Assembly: GCA_017561205.1 (NCBI GenBank)
Contig: JAFZDL010000068.1
Location: forward strand, 1 to 38,674
Direction: 5' to 3'
Length of the DNA: 38,674 nt
DNA from: Oscillospiraceae bacterium
GTDB taxonomy: Bacteria > Bacillota > Clostridia > Oscillospirales > Oscillospiraceae
How positions within the stretch are numbered: the first letter of the stretch is position 1; every line of letters begins with the position of its first letter. The notes below the pieces were generated by a model that saw only the letters and a program-made list of their open reading frames with translations, was not told the origin of the DNA and searched no databases. A program made the translations under genes and the position numbers. Positions 16,396-23,976 of the stretch are shown here, piece after piece.

Positions 16396-17997
16396 GTGAA
16401 GAAAATAGCTTGCGCAAGCTTGATATTTGCTTTGCTGGCGGCACTTTTTGGCTGCGGCCAAAAGGCACAGCAGCAGTCCCAAGCGCCTACGACATCCAAG
16501 CCCGCCCAGGCGGCAAAACCCCTCATTGGGGTAAACGATGTGTTTGGCGGCAAGCATTTTGACCAGATGCTTTGGGGCTATTATGAGGCAGTTACATACA
16601 ATTACACCGGAGATTCTGCCAAGGATACGGAAATCTTCCGGCAGGATATGGCCTATGTGAATGTTTCGTTCCAATACGGCCCGCTTCAGCTTTCGGTGCT
16701 GCCGGTGGATATTCAGATGGGCAGCTATAGCCAGTTTATGAGCGTGTTTTCCTGTGGAGAAAAATACTACAGCGCCTACACAGAGACAGGCAAAGCTATG
16801 TTCCGTAAGGTCTATATGGAGAAGTTCGGAGATTTGTCCGAAGAGGGTTTCCTAAAGCTTGAGAAGCTTTTAGGGATGAATGTGGCGCAGATGACCTTCA
16901 TCCAGCCCGACGGCAATACCCAGCTGTGCAACCTGGTCTATGAGATCCGGGACGATGTGCTGACGTTTTACAATCTGTCCGTGGATGAGCAGTACAATGC
17001 CACCGTTGGCGAGGTGTATGCCCGGTATCATTTCCTCCACGACGGGGGCAAGCTGACCTTGGATTGCAACGGCATCCGGCGGGAATACCTGTCCAGCGGC
17101 TATAAAGAGGCAAACAAGGATCTGCTGCGTGTGGCGGGATTCGCCCAGGACCGGAGCAGGCAGTATGAGAATTTGGAAGGGTTTGCGCTTTATGCCTCAC
17201 AGGATGGCGATGGCTTTGCCATCGATTTGATCCTCAACAACGGCGCCCGGCCTGCAGATCCGATGGTGACTTTTGACAAAACCACCGGCGATTTCTCTGT
17301 GTCCTGGACCAAGAGTGACTACTATTCAGGTGAAATCCAGCACACGGATCCCCGCAGGATCAGCGGCAAGCTGATTCCCTGTGCCAGCTACGGCTATGTC
17401 AGCTATTCCGGGTTCTATCTGCTTGTTGACGGAATTTGCTATCCTTACTTGGTGTCCGAGGAGGATTACAAAGAGCGCAAGTATACCAATGTGGAAAATG
17501 GGGATGTGATCACCGACCTTCAGCGGGAAAGGCTTGCCGAGATCCAGGTTGCTATGCTGGCTGAGCTGGAGCAGGCATGTCAGATCGCCGAGCTGCCCGC
17601 AAGTATTGACTTTGTTCGCGGACAGATCGTCCTGGAGGCGGATCGTCTGTTTGGAACAGACGGCCAGGAAATCACCAAGGAAGGGCAGGATGTTTTGCAG
17701 CGCTTTTTGGATATTTACACCGCTGCGATTTTGAAAGAGGAGTATTCCGGGTATATATCCCGTATCGTGATCGAAGGCCATACCGGCGCTGACAGCGACT
17801 ATTCCTATAATCAGACTCTGTCTATGAACAGGGCAGATGCGGTTGCGAGTAGTTTTATGAAACAGTTTCCTGATTTGGGAAAGGATATTCAGTTCACAGG
17901 TTGCGCTTGTGATTATCCCATCTACAATGAAGATGGCTCGGTAAATGCCGATGCGTCCAACCGGATGGTTTTTAGATTTCTGCTGACAGCAGATTAA
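16396..17997 (+). CDS. Lipoprotein with C-terminal OmpA-like domain
   Basis: A 533-residue surface lipoprotein starting at GTG 16396, behind GGAGGGGG. The lipobox is LFGC (Cys20), followed by a Gln/Ala/Pro-rich linker. Residues about 45-410 are a large domain I do not recognise, rich in Tyr and Asp. Residues about 430-533 form an OmpA/MotB-like peptidoglycan-binding domain: IEGHTG (459-464), the N-x-x-LSxxRAxxV helix (about 472-484) and the terminal NRMVFRF. This domain binds diaminopimelate-type peptidoglycan, so the protein may link membrane and wall. It is monocistronic; the glycosyltransferase follows after 64 bp with a possible own promoter. Confidence 0.8.
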   Translation: MKKIACASLIFALLAALFGCGQKAQQQSQAPTTSKPAQAAKPLIGVNDVFGGKHFDQMLWGYYEAVTYNYTGDSAKDTEIFRQDMAYVNVSFQYGPLQLSVLPVDIQMGSYSQFMSVFSCGEKYYSAYTETGKAMFRKVYMEKFGDLSEEGFLKLEKLLGMNVAQMTFIQPDGNTQLCNLVYEIRDDVLTFYNLSVDEQYNATVGEVYARYHFLHDGGKLTLDCNGIRREYLSSGYKEANKDLLRVAGFAQDRSRQYENLEGFALYASQDGDGFAIDLILNNGARPADPMVTFDKTTGDFSVSWTKSDYYSGEIQHTDPRRISGKLIPCASYGYVSYSGFYLLVDGICYPYLVSEEDYKERKYTNVENGDVITDLQRERLAEIQVAMLAELEQACQIAELPASIDFVRGQIVLEADRLFGTDGQEITKEGQDVLQRFLDIYTAAILKEEYSGYISRIVIEGHTGADSDYSYNQTLSMNRADAVASSFMKQFPDLGKDIQFTGCACDYPIYNEDGSVNADASNRMVFRFLLTAD

Positions 17998-18061
17998 AGA
18001 TTTTCTTTCCTTTTGGGGAAAGCTATGGTATTATAAAGAAAAACTGACAGGAGGAAACGCT

Positions 18062-19012
18062 ATGGATAAAATTGCTGTATTGGTGCCTTGCTACAATGAG
18101 AGCAAGACAGTTGCCAAGGTGGTTTCCGATTTTAAGCGCGTGCTGCCCGAGGCCACCGTATATGTTTACGATAACAACTCCACCGATGGCACCGACGAGA
18201 TTGCGCGCCAGGCCGGCGCGGTGGTGCGTTATGAGTATCGCCAGGGCAAGGGCAATGTGGTGCGCAGTATGTTCCGGGATATTGATGCGGAGTGCTATAT
18301 TATGGCCGACGGCGATGACACCTATCCGGCGGAATTTGCCGCGGAGCTGGCAGACAAGGTCTTAAGCCGCAATGCGGATATGGTGGTAGGTGACCGGCTT
18401 TCTTCCACATATTTTACGGAGAATAAGCGCCCCTTCCACAATTTCGGTAACTCTTTGGTCCGCTGGTCTATTAACAAGATTTTTAAGTCCAATGTGCAGG
18501 ATATTATGACCGGATACCGGGCCTTCAGCTACCAGTTTGTCAAGACCTTCCCGGTGGTTTCCAAGGGCTTTGAGATCGAAACAGAAATGACCATTCACGC
18601 CATTTCTATGAATATGGCAGTGGAGAATGTGGTCATTGAGTACCGGGACCGCCCCGAGGGCAGTGAAAGCAAGCTGAATACCGTCAGTGATGGTATCAAG
18701 GTATTGAAAACCATCTTCAATCTGTGCAAAAATTTCAAGCCCCTGTTCTTCTTTACCATTTTGGCGGCGATTATGACGGCTGTTGCGGTGGGTTTCTTCA
18801 TTCCTATGGTGCTGATCCCCTATATCCGGACCGGCCTTGTGGAGCATTTCCCCACGCTGATCGCCTGCTGCTTTATGCTGCTGGCTGCAATCATTTCTTT
18901 CTTCAGCGGCCTTATTTTGGATTCCATCAAGCTGAAGACCCGGCGGGAATTTGAATTCCGGCTGATCCAAACTAAGGAAATGAAAGAGTCCGCCCGCAGA
19001 AGACATTTTTAA
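18062..19012 (+). CDS. Membrane glycosyltransferase family 2 (GtrB / dolichol-phosphate-mannose synthase-like)
   Basis: A 316-residue GT2 enzyme that probably loads a sugar onto undecaprenyl phosphate for later use outside the membrane. The N-terminal GT-A domain shows VLVPCYNES (7-14), DNNSTDGT (37-44), and the metal-binding ADGDDTYP (82-89, D83/D85/D86), then a MTGYRAFS acceptor loop. Two C-terminal membrane helices lie at about 228-252 and 262-287, the GtrB-type layout. RBS is AGGAGG; a TATTAT box lies upstream, but no convincing -35. A terminator follows at once. The donor and the final glycan are unknown. Confidence 0.9.
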   Translation: MDKIAVLVPCYNESKTVAKVVSDFKRVLPEATVYVYDNNSTDGTDEIARQAGAVVRYEYRQGKGNVVRSMFRDIDAECYIMADGDDTYPAEFAAELADKVLSRNADMVVGDRLSSTYFTENKRPFHNFGNSLVRWSINKIFKSNVQDIMTGYRAFSYQFVKTFPVVSKGFEIETEMTIHAISMNMAVENVVIEYRDRPEGSESKLNTVSDGIKVLKTIFNLCKNFKPLFFFTILAAIMTAVAVGFFIPMVLIPYIRTGLVEHFPTLIACCFMLLAAIISFFSGLILDSIKLKTRREFEFRLIQTKEMKESARRRHF

Positions 19013-19017
19013 TATAA

Positions 19018-19042
19018 CGGCCTCCTTGTCTAAAGGGGGCCG
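19018..19042 (+). terminator. Terminator after the glycosyltransferase
   Basis: Stem CGGCCTCC / GGGGGCCG (one G-U pair) with a 9-nt loop, then ATTTATT. It begins 6 bp after the stop codon. Confidence 0.75.
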
Positions 19043-19083
19043 ATTTATTGCGAATAAAAACGGAGAAAATGCCTGCCGGCGGC

Positions 19084-19179
19084 GTTACTTTCTTGTTTCG
19101 CCAAGAAAGTAACCAAAGAATGCGTCATAGGGGAGGGGCTGAGCCGCAACTCCCGCTTGCGAAACGCCCCTCCCCTATG
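19084..19179. repeat. Compound palindromic repeat
   Basis: Two perfect hairpins in tandem. The first has a 12-bp stem GTTACTTTCTTG / CAAGAAAGTAAC with a 6-nt loop. The second has a 14-bp stem CATAGGGGAGGGGC / GCCCCTCCCCTATG around a 26-nt loop. It is non-coding and fills most of the gap 19043-19237. Confidence 0.75.
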
Positions 19180-19237
19180 TACCCCTCTGGGCGCACTATT
19201 GCTGGTGCAAAACAAGATTTCGGCAAAGGAACTGTGG

Positions 19238-19534
19238 CTACTCGAAAAGTTCTGCTGCTAACCTAAAACCAATTTTTGCGCCGATTTGAAATGCGGCTTT
19301 TTCTTGGTTAGCAGTTAGGGAATTGATAAGACTAAAGATCTCGTCAAATTTTGACGGGGACAGTTCCGGCATACTGTTATATAGCTTTTGAAATTGTTCC
19401 CGAATTTTTGGGTCAGCATTGAAATTGGATTCTATATAACACCAGTACAGTTCATCTAATAGGGAATCTCCATCCGCATATTGGATAGGATTGCGGTCTA
19501 AGTACTCCCTTAGCTTTTTTGCGAATTTACCCAT
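19238..19534 (-). CDS. Small DUF6809-like protein
   Basis: A 98-residue, mostly helical, soluble protein with no signal peptide. The C-terminal AAFQIGAKIGFRLAAEL resembles the end of DUF6809-type small proteins common in gut Clostridia, often in mobile or accessory regions; this match is from memory. Function is unknown. ATG at 19534 follows AAAGGAG. It is divergent from the XRE regulator and shares a 138-bp control region with overlapping -35 boxes and three operator-like palindromes, so it is probably the regulator's main target. Confidence 0.6.
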   Translation of the reverse strand: MGKFAKKLREYLDRNPIQYADGDSLLDELYWCYIESNFNADPKIREQFQKLYNSMPELSPSKFDEIFSLINSLTANQEKAAFQIGAKIGFRLAAELFE

Positions 19535-19559
19535 TGATATTACTCCTTTACAAACTGAT

Positions 19560-19575
19560 ACACCTAAAAAGGTGT
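19560..19575. promoter_or_regulatory. XRE operator-like site A
   Basis: Perfect palindrome ACACCT-AAAA-AGGTGT. It lies downstream of the minus-strand promoter, in the leader of the DUF6809-like gene. It is one of three ACACYT-N4-AGGYGT sites in 71 bp. Confidence 0.75.
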
Positions 19576-19584
19576 CACAAGGTT

Positions 19585-19613
19585 ATTATATACACCTCAT
19601 CAGGCGTTGCCAA
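19585..19613 (-). promoter_or_regulatory. Minus promoter of the DUF6809-like gene
   Basis: Minus strand: -35 TTGGCA (19613-19608), 17-nt spacer, -10 TATAAT (19590-19585). Operator B fills its spacer, and its -35 overlaps the plus-strand -35. Confidence 0.8.
19592..19607. promoter_or_regulatory. XRE operator-like site B
   Basis: ACACCT-CATC-AGGCGT, one mismatch from perfect symmetry. It occupies the spacer of the minus promoter. Confidence 0.7.
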
Positions 19614-19635
19614 TACACTTTTTGAGGCGTATAAT
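19607..19635 (+). promoter_or_regulatory. Plus promoter of the XRE regulator
   Basis: -35 TTGCCA (19607-19612), 17-nt spacer, -10 TATAAT (19630-19635). Operator C fills its spacer. Confidence 0.8.
19615..19630. promoter_or_regulatory. XRE operator-like site C
   Basis: ACACTT-TTTG-AGGCGT, same pattern as sites A and B, in the spacer of the plus promoter. Confidence 0.65.
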
Positions 19636-19672
19636 ATTTTTATCAATAAGAGTAAATTTAGGAAAGAAAACT

Positions 19673-19891
19673 ATGACAAAAGGTTATAAACTTCGGGAAA
19701 TTCGCACTGCAAAAGGGTATAGTCAGTTGGAAATTGTAAATGTGCTGAATACTACCCAACAGCAGTACAGCAAATACGAAACAGGAGCACAAGAGCTCCC
19801 AGCAAGGCATATTTTGACATTGTGTCAGTTTTATCGCATATCCGCAGATGAGTTGCTGGGGGTTGAATTGCCCGCAAAGGAAACAAAATAA
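19673..19891 (+). CDS. XRE-family helix-turn-helix regulator
   Basis: A 72-residue single-domain Cro/CI-type DNA-binding protein. The helix-turn-helix is KLREIRTAKGYSQLEIVNVL then TQQQYSKYETG (about 5-36), and the ISADELLGV ending is typical. I chose ATG 19673 (AGGAAAG upstream, correct distance from the promoter); an earlier in-frame start at 19607 lies inside the -35 box and is rejected. It is divergent from the DUF6809-like gene with three candidate operators between, which fits an autoregulated switch. A shared terminator separates it from the convergent carboxypeptidase gene. Confidence 0.88.
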   Translation: MTKGYKLREIRTAKGYSQLEIVNVLNTTQQQYSKYETGAQELPARHILTLCQFYRISADELLGVELPAKETK

Positions 19892-19893
19892 GC

Positions 19894-19923
19894 AAACGCC
19901 CACGGGTTAACCTGTGGGCGTTT
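19894..19923. terminator. Bidirectional terminator (XRE / D,D-carboxypeptidase)
   Basis: Stem AAACGCCCAC(GGG) / (CCT)GTGGGCGTTT with loop TTAA. A- and T-rich flanks serve both convergent genes. Confidence 0.85.
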
Positions 19924-19926
19924 AGT

Positions 19927-20895
19927 TCATTTCAGTACGATTTGGTTGAATAATTGCAGGGTGTCATCGAAGCGGTCTTCTTCCAGGGGACAGCCGAACA
20001 CGCCGATAATCAGCTCGTAGTTATCCTTGCGGAAAGCAGAGAGCAAACAGCTGCCTGCGTCGGGAGTTTGTCCGGTCTTCAGGCCCAAAGCATAGGGGCA
20101 GAAGTAGGAATTGGTGCGGTCAACCAGCTTGTTGGTGTTTTTCCATTCCACAGTTTCGCCGTGGAGGGTTACCTTGTCTTTGGCTGTGGCGGCATACTTC
20201 ATAATGGTTTTGTTGCTAAGCGCCAACTTGCCGAGGATCGCCAGGTCACCGAAGGTAGAGTAGTGATTGGTGTCGTGAATGCCGTCGGGGTTCATAAAGT
20301 GGGTGCCGGTCATACCTGCGGCGGCGGCTTGGGTGTTCATCTCCGCAACGAAAGCATCCTTGGCAGCGGCGGCGTCGAGTTGGGGATTGTTTTTGATTGC
20401 CCGTCCTGCTTCGCAGGCCAGAACATAGGCTGCATCGTTGCCGCTGGGGAGCATCATGGCCTCCACAAGCAGTTCTACACTGAGCACATCGCCGACCTCG
20501 AGCTTGGCCACGGAAGAACCGGGAACAACATAATCCAAAGCGTCTCCAGCGGTAACTTGGGTCGTGGGCTCCAAATACTGCAGGGCAACATAGGCAGTAA
20601 ACAGCTTGGTGATACTGGCGGGATAGACCTGGGTGCCGGCGTCTCCGGAACTGATCAAGAAAGTGTCTGCCTTGCAGTCATATACAAAATACTGCTGGGC
20701 AAAAAGTACTCTATCTTTGGGGTAGGTGTTCCAGGTGGGGATATAATGTTCTGTGGGCTGGGGGCCGGTGGTTGCGGTGGGAGTTGTGGATATTTCCGCT
20801 TTGAAGTCGGGGCTGGGGAATGTGACCAAAACCACAAAGGTCGCGATCAGCAGGACTGCTAAAACAGCGACCTCCCATAACATCAGTCGTTTCAT
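19927..20895 (-). CDS. D-alanyl-D-alanine carboxypeptidase (peptidase S11, DacA-like)
   Basis: A 322-residue penicillin-binding protein that trims the terminal D-Ala from peptidoglycan stem peptides. An N-terminal membrane anchor (about 7-27) is followed by a Thr/Pro linker. All three catalytic motifs are present: S94-I-T-K97, S151-G-N153 and K273-T-G275. Unlike DacA of E. coli it lacks a long C-terminal beta domain and amphipathic anchor, so anchoring is by the N-terminus. A TATAAT (20933-20928) lies upstream with only a poor -35. It is monocistronic and convergent with the XRE gene. Confidence 0.92.
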   Translation of the reverse strand: MKRLMLWEVAVLAVLLIATFVVLVTFPSPDFKAEISTTPTATTGPQPTEHYIPTWNTYPKDRVLFAQQYFVYDCKADTFLISSGDAGTQVYPASITKLFTAYVALQYLEPTTQVTAGDALDYVVPGSSVAKLEVGDVLSVELLVEAMMLPSGNDAAYVLACEAGRAIKNNPQLDAAAAKDAFVAEMNTQAAAAGMTGTHFMNPDGIHDTNHYSTFGDLAILGKLALSNKTIMKYAATAKDKVTLHGETVEWKNTNKLVDRTNSYFCPYALGLKTGQTPDAGSCLLSAFRKDNYELIIGVFGCPLEEDRFDDTLQLFNQIVLK

Positions 20896-20927
20896 TGGGA
20901 TACCTCAATTCGTGGATATATACGCTT

Positions 20928-20933
20928 ATTATA
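20928..20933 (-). promoter_or_regulatory. -10 box upstream of the carboxypeptidase
   Basis: TATAAT on the minus strand, 33 nt upstream of the start codon. No good -35 is seen 16-18 nt further up, so the promoter is tentative. Confidence 0.4.
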
Positions 20934-21020
20934 CACTTAGAAAGCAAAAAAAGATAGTCCCGAATGGGGGAATATTTTTCTTCCTTTTGTAAAAAATAGA
21001 TTAATTGACGGGGAATTCCC

Positions 21021-21049
21021 TTGACAATCTTTTGCAAACTTGCTATATT
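21021..21049 (+). promoter_or_regulatory. Promoter of the riboswitch-ATPase transcript
   Basis: -35 TTGACA (21021-21026), 17-nt spacer, -10 TATATT (21044-21049). The predicted start near 21056 coincides with the first base of the riboswitch P1 stem. Confidence 0.85.
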
Positions 21050-21056
21050 AAAGGCA

Positions 21057-21151
21057 CATAAGGGAGTAATTCCGGGCGGCAAGTCCGCCTGTAGCATTTC
21101 GTCAAGACAGCTTTTTTAAGCTCGGGATGCTTTGTAAGAATGAGACTTATG
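21057..21151 (+). ncRNA. yybP-ykoY (manganese) riboswitch aptamer
   Basis: The leader carries the hallmarks of this class: GGGAGTA near the 5' end (21062-21068), a central TTTCGTCAAGACAGC block, and GGGATGCTTTGTAAGAATGAGAC near the 3' end in two adjacent parts. The closing stem P1 is CATAAG (21057-21062) with CTTATG (21146-21151). Members bind Mn2+ and turn on genes for metal export. The recognition is from the remembered consensus; a covariance-model search (Rfam yybP-ykoY) would settle it. Confidence 0.85.
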
Positions 21152-21190
21152 CACAGCCTTTAGGGGTACTGTGCGTAAGTCTTTTATTAT
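21144..21190 (+). terminator. Riboswitch expression platform: intrinsic terminator
   Basis: A 13-bp stem (21144-21156 with 21169-21181, one U-G pair) followed by TTTTATTATTTT. Its 5' arm contains the CTTATG that closes the aptamer P1 stem, so P1 and terminator exclude each other. Ligand-stabilised P1 would therefore allow transcription (an ON switch). Confidence 0.85.
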
Positions 21191-21208
21191 TTTAAGGAGT
21201 GTGCAACA

Positions 21209-23896
21209 ATGCAGAAAACCTACACCCTGTCTACCGATGAGGTTCTCAAAAACATTGGAGTGGACGAAAACGGTCTGTCTACCGCCCAGGCGCAGGAACG
21301 CCTGCAAAAGTACGGCCCCAACAAGCTGGCAGAAGGCGAAAAGCCCACCTGGCTGCAGCGTTTCCTGGCACAGCTCAAAGACCCTATGCTGATCATTCTG
21401 ATGATCGCCGCTGTGGTGTCTGCTGCAACCACTGTCATTGACTATATGCAGATGGCAGTTCGGGATCCCGGTCATTTGGTGGAGGGCCTTGTGGAAGTGG
21501 GCATCATTGTGGTTGTGGTGCTGCTCAATGCTATCTTGGGTGTCATCCAAGAAAGTAAGGCAGAGGCCGCCATTGAAGCCCTGCAAACGATGACCGCCGC
21601 CACCTGTAAGGTAATCCGCGACGGTAAGCAGATGGTTCTCCATTCTGATGAATTGGTTCCCGGCGATATTGTGGTGCTGGAAGCCGGCGACGCTGTGCCT
21701 GCTGACGGCCGCATTATTGAATGCGCAAGCCTGAAGATCGAAGAAGCTGCCCTCACCGGCGAATCCGTGCCCGTGAATAAGCTGATCGATGCCCTAAATA
21801 TGCAGGACACCAGCTCCGAAGTGCCTTTGGGCGACCGGAAGAATATGTGCTATATGGGCTCTACTGTGGTTTATGGCCGTGGCAAGGCTGTGATCACCGA
21901 GACCGGTATGGACACTGAGATGGGTAAGATCGCAGGCGCTCTGGCTGCTGCCGGCGATGAGGAGACCCCCTTGCAGAAGAAGCTGGATAAGCTGGGCAAG
22001 ACCCTTAGCTTCCTGGTGCTGGGTATCTGCGTGTTTATCTTTGCGTTCAATCTGCTCATGAAGCAGGATTATTCCATCAATGGTATTTTGAGCACCTTTA
22101 TGGTGGCGGTTTCCCTGGCGGTTGCCGCGATTCCCGAGGGTTTGGCTACGGTGGTTACCGTGGTGCTGTCCATCGGTGTTACCAAAATGAGTAAGCGTAA
22201 TGCCGTTATCCGTCGGCTCACCGCCGTGGAGACCCTGGGCTGCACCCAGGTGGTCTGCTCCGATAAGACCGGTACGCTGACCCAGAACAAGATGACTGTT
22301 GTGGAGCATTTGGGCGATGAAAAGTTGGTTGCCACCGCTATGGCGCTTTGCTCTGACGCAAACCTTAATGAAGACAATCAGGCTGAGGGTGAGCCCACCG
22401 AATGCGCACTGGTAAACTTTGCATATTCTGTGGGTCTGCATAAGGCTGAGATGGAGAAGGCTACCCCCCGTGTGGACGAAGCACCTTTCGACTCCGGCCG
22501 TAAGATGATGTCCACCGTTCACGATCTGGGCAGTGCTTTTGTCCAGTACACCAAGGGCGGTCCCGATGTGGTTTTGGCCCGGTGTACTACCTACTGGGAA
22601 GACGGCGCAGCCAAGCCTATGACGGAAGAAAAGCGCGCCGAGATTATGACTGCCAACAAGGCTATGGCTGACAAGGCTCTCCGGGTGCTGGCTGTTGCCA
22701 AGCGGGATTGGGAGAATAAACCTGCCGACAACACTCCCGAGCTTTTGGAGCAGGAGCTGTGCTTCGTGGGTCTGACCGGCATGATCGACCCGGTTCGTCC
22801 TGAGGTTAAGGCTGCTATTGAGGAGTGCCGGGCTGCCGGTATCCGTCCTGTGATGATCACCGGTGACCACAAGGACACCGCCGTGGCCATCGCCAAGGAG
22901 CTGGGTATCATCACCGATGCTTCTGAGGCTATCACCGGCGCAGAGCTGGATGCGATCTCCGATGAAGATATCTGTGAGTTTGTGAAGAAGTTCGGCGTGT
23001 ACGCCCGTGTACAGCCGGAGCACAAGACAAGAATCGTCACCGCATGGAAGGTAAACGGCGCCATCACAGCCATGACCGGCGACGGCGTTAACGATGCTCC
23101 TTCCATTAAGTCTGCCGATATCGGCGTGGGTATGGGTATCACCGGTACTGACGTTACCAAGAATGTTGCCGATATGGTGCTGGCTGACGATAACTTTGCC
23201 ACCATCGTTTCCGCTGTGGGTGAGGGCCGCCGGATCTATGACAATATCCGTAAGGCCATTCAGTTCCTGCTTGCCTCCAATATGAGTGAGGTGCTGGGTG
23301 TGTTTGGTGCAACGCTCATGGGCTTTGTGCTTTTAAACCCTGTCCACCTGCTGTTTATCAACCTGGTTACCGACTGCTTCCCTGCTCTGGCTTTGGGTAT
23401 GGAAGAGGCAGAACCCGACACCATGAACCGTCCTCCCAGAAATTCCAAGGATGGCATCTTCTCCGGTGGCTTGGGTGTGGATGTAGTGTACCAGGGTGTG
23501 CTGGTTACCATCATTACCATCGCTGCTTATCTCATTGGCGCATCTATGGAATTTGGCGCAGGCTGGTTTGCTGCCTTGCGCACGGCCGGCGAGTCTGGTC
23601 ACGGTATGACTATGGCATTCCTGGCTATGAGCATGTGTGAGATATTCCACTCCTTCAACCTGCGCTCTCAGCGCAAGTCCGTGTTCAGCCTGAAGTCCCA
23701 CAACAAGATCCTGTGGGCGGCAATGCTGGGAAGCCTTTTGCTGACCACTGTGGTCATCGAGGTGGGCCCCATCGCAAGAGCCTTCGGCTTTACCCCCATC
23801 GGACTAACCGAGTATGCCATAGCAATGGGCTTGGCATTCCTGGTGATCCCCGTGGTGGAATTTGTCAAGCTGATTCAAAGAGGTATCGCAAAATAA
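21209..23896 (+). CDS. P2A-type cation ATPase (Ca2+/Mn2+ efflux pump)
   Basis: An 895-residue P-type ATPase of the SERCA/PMR1 class. It has the TGES actuator motif (183-186), the PEGL motif in M4 (309-312), the phosphorylated Asp352 in CSDKTGTLT, and TGDGVNDAPS. The ion-site residues of SERCA are kept: Asn and Glu in M5 (LLASNMSEVLG) and Asn, Thr, Asp in M6 (NLVTDCFPALALG). Homology alone says Ca2+, but the Mn2+-type riboswitch upstream argues for Mn2+ efflux, or both. The ATG follows AAGGAG. The gene is monocistronic, closed by a long bidirectional hairpin. Codon bias suggests good expression when on. Confidence 0.93.
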   Translation: MQKTYTLSTDEVLKNIGVDENGLSTAQAQERLQKYGPNKLAEGEKPTWLQRFLAQLKDPMLIILMIAAVVSAATTVIDYMQMAVRDPGHLVEGLVEVGIIVVVVLLNAILGVIQESKAEAAIEALQTMTAATCKVIRDGKQMVLHSDELVPGDIVVLEAGDAVPADGRIIECASLKIEEAALTGESVPVNKLIDALNMQDTSSEVPLGDRKNMCYMGSTVVYGRGKAVITETGMDTEMGKIAGALAAAGDEETPLQKKLDKLGKTLSFLVLGICVFIFAFNLLMKQDYSINGILSTFMVAVSLAVAAIPEGLATVVTVVLSIGVTKMSKRNAVIRRLTAVETLGCTQVVCSDKTGTLTQNKMTVVEHLGDEKLVATAMALCSDANLNEDNQAEGEPTECALVNFAYSVGLHKAEMEKATPRVDEAPFDSGRKMMSTVHDLGSAFVQYTKGGPDVVLARCTTYWEDGAAKPMTEEKRAEIMTANKAMADKALRVLAVAKRDWENKPADNTPELLEQELCFVGLTGMIDPVRPEVKAAIEECRAAGIRPVMITGDHKDTAVAIAKELGIITDASEAITGAELDAISDEDICEFVKKFGVYARVQPEHKTRIVTAWKVNGAITAMTGDGVNDAPSIKSADIGVGMGITGTDVTKNVADMVLADDNFATIVSAVGEGRRIYDNIRKAIQFLLASNMSEVLGVFGATLMGFVLLNPVHLLFINLVTDCFPALALGMEEAEPDTMNRPPRNSKDGIFSGGLGVDVVYQGVLVTIITIAAYLIGASMEFGAGWFAALRTAGESGHGMTMAFLAMSMCEIFHSFNLRSQRKSVFSLKSHNKILWAAMLGSLLLTTVVIEVGPIARAFGFTPIGLTEYAIAMGLAFLVIPVVEFVKLIQRGIAK

Positions 23897-23900
23897 TCAA

Positions 23901-23974
23901 AAAGAGCGTGTCGCAATGATATGCACCCCAAAAGTGTCTAACTTTTGGGGTGCATATCACAAGACACGCTCTTT
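23901..23974. terminator. Long bidirectional terminator hairpin
   Basis: Nested stems: AAAGAGCGTGTC / GACACGCTCTTT outside and GATATGCACCCCAAAAG / CTTTTGGGGTGCATATC inside, joined by small internal loops. It serves the convergent ATPase and hemW genes. Confidence 0.85.
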
Positions 23975-23976
23975 CC

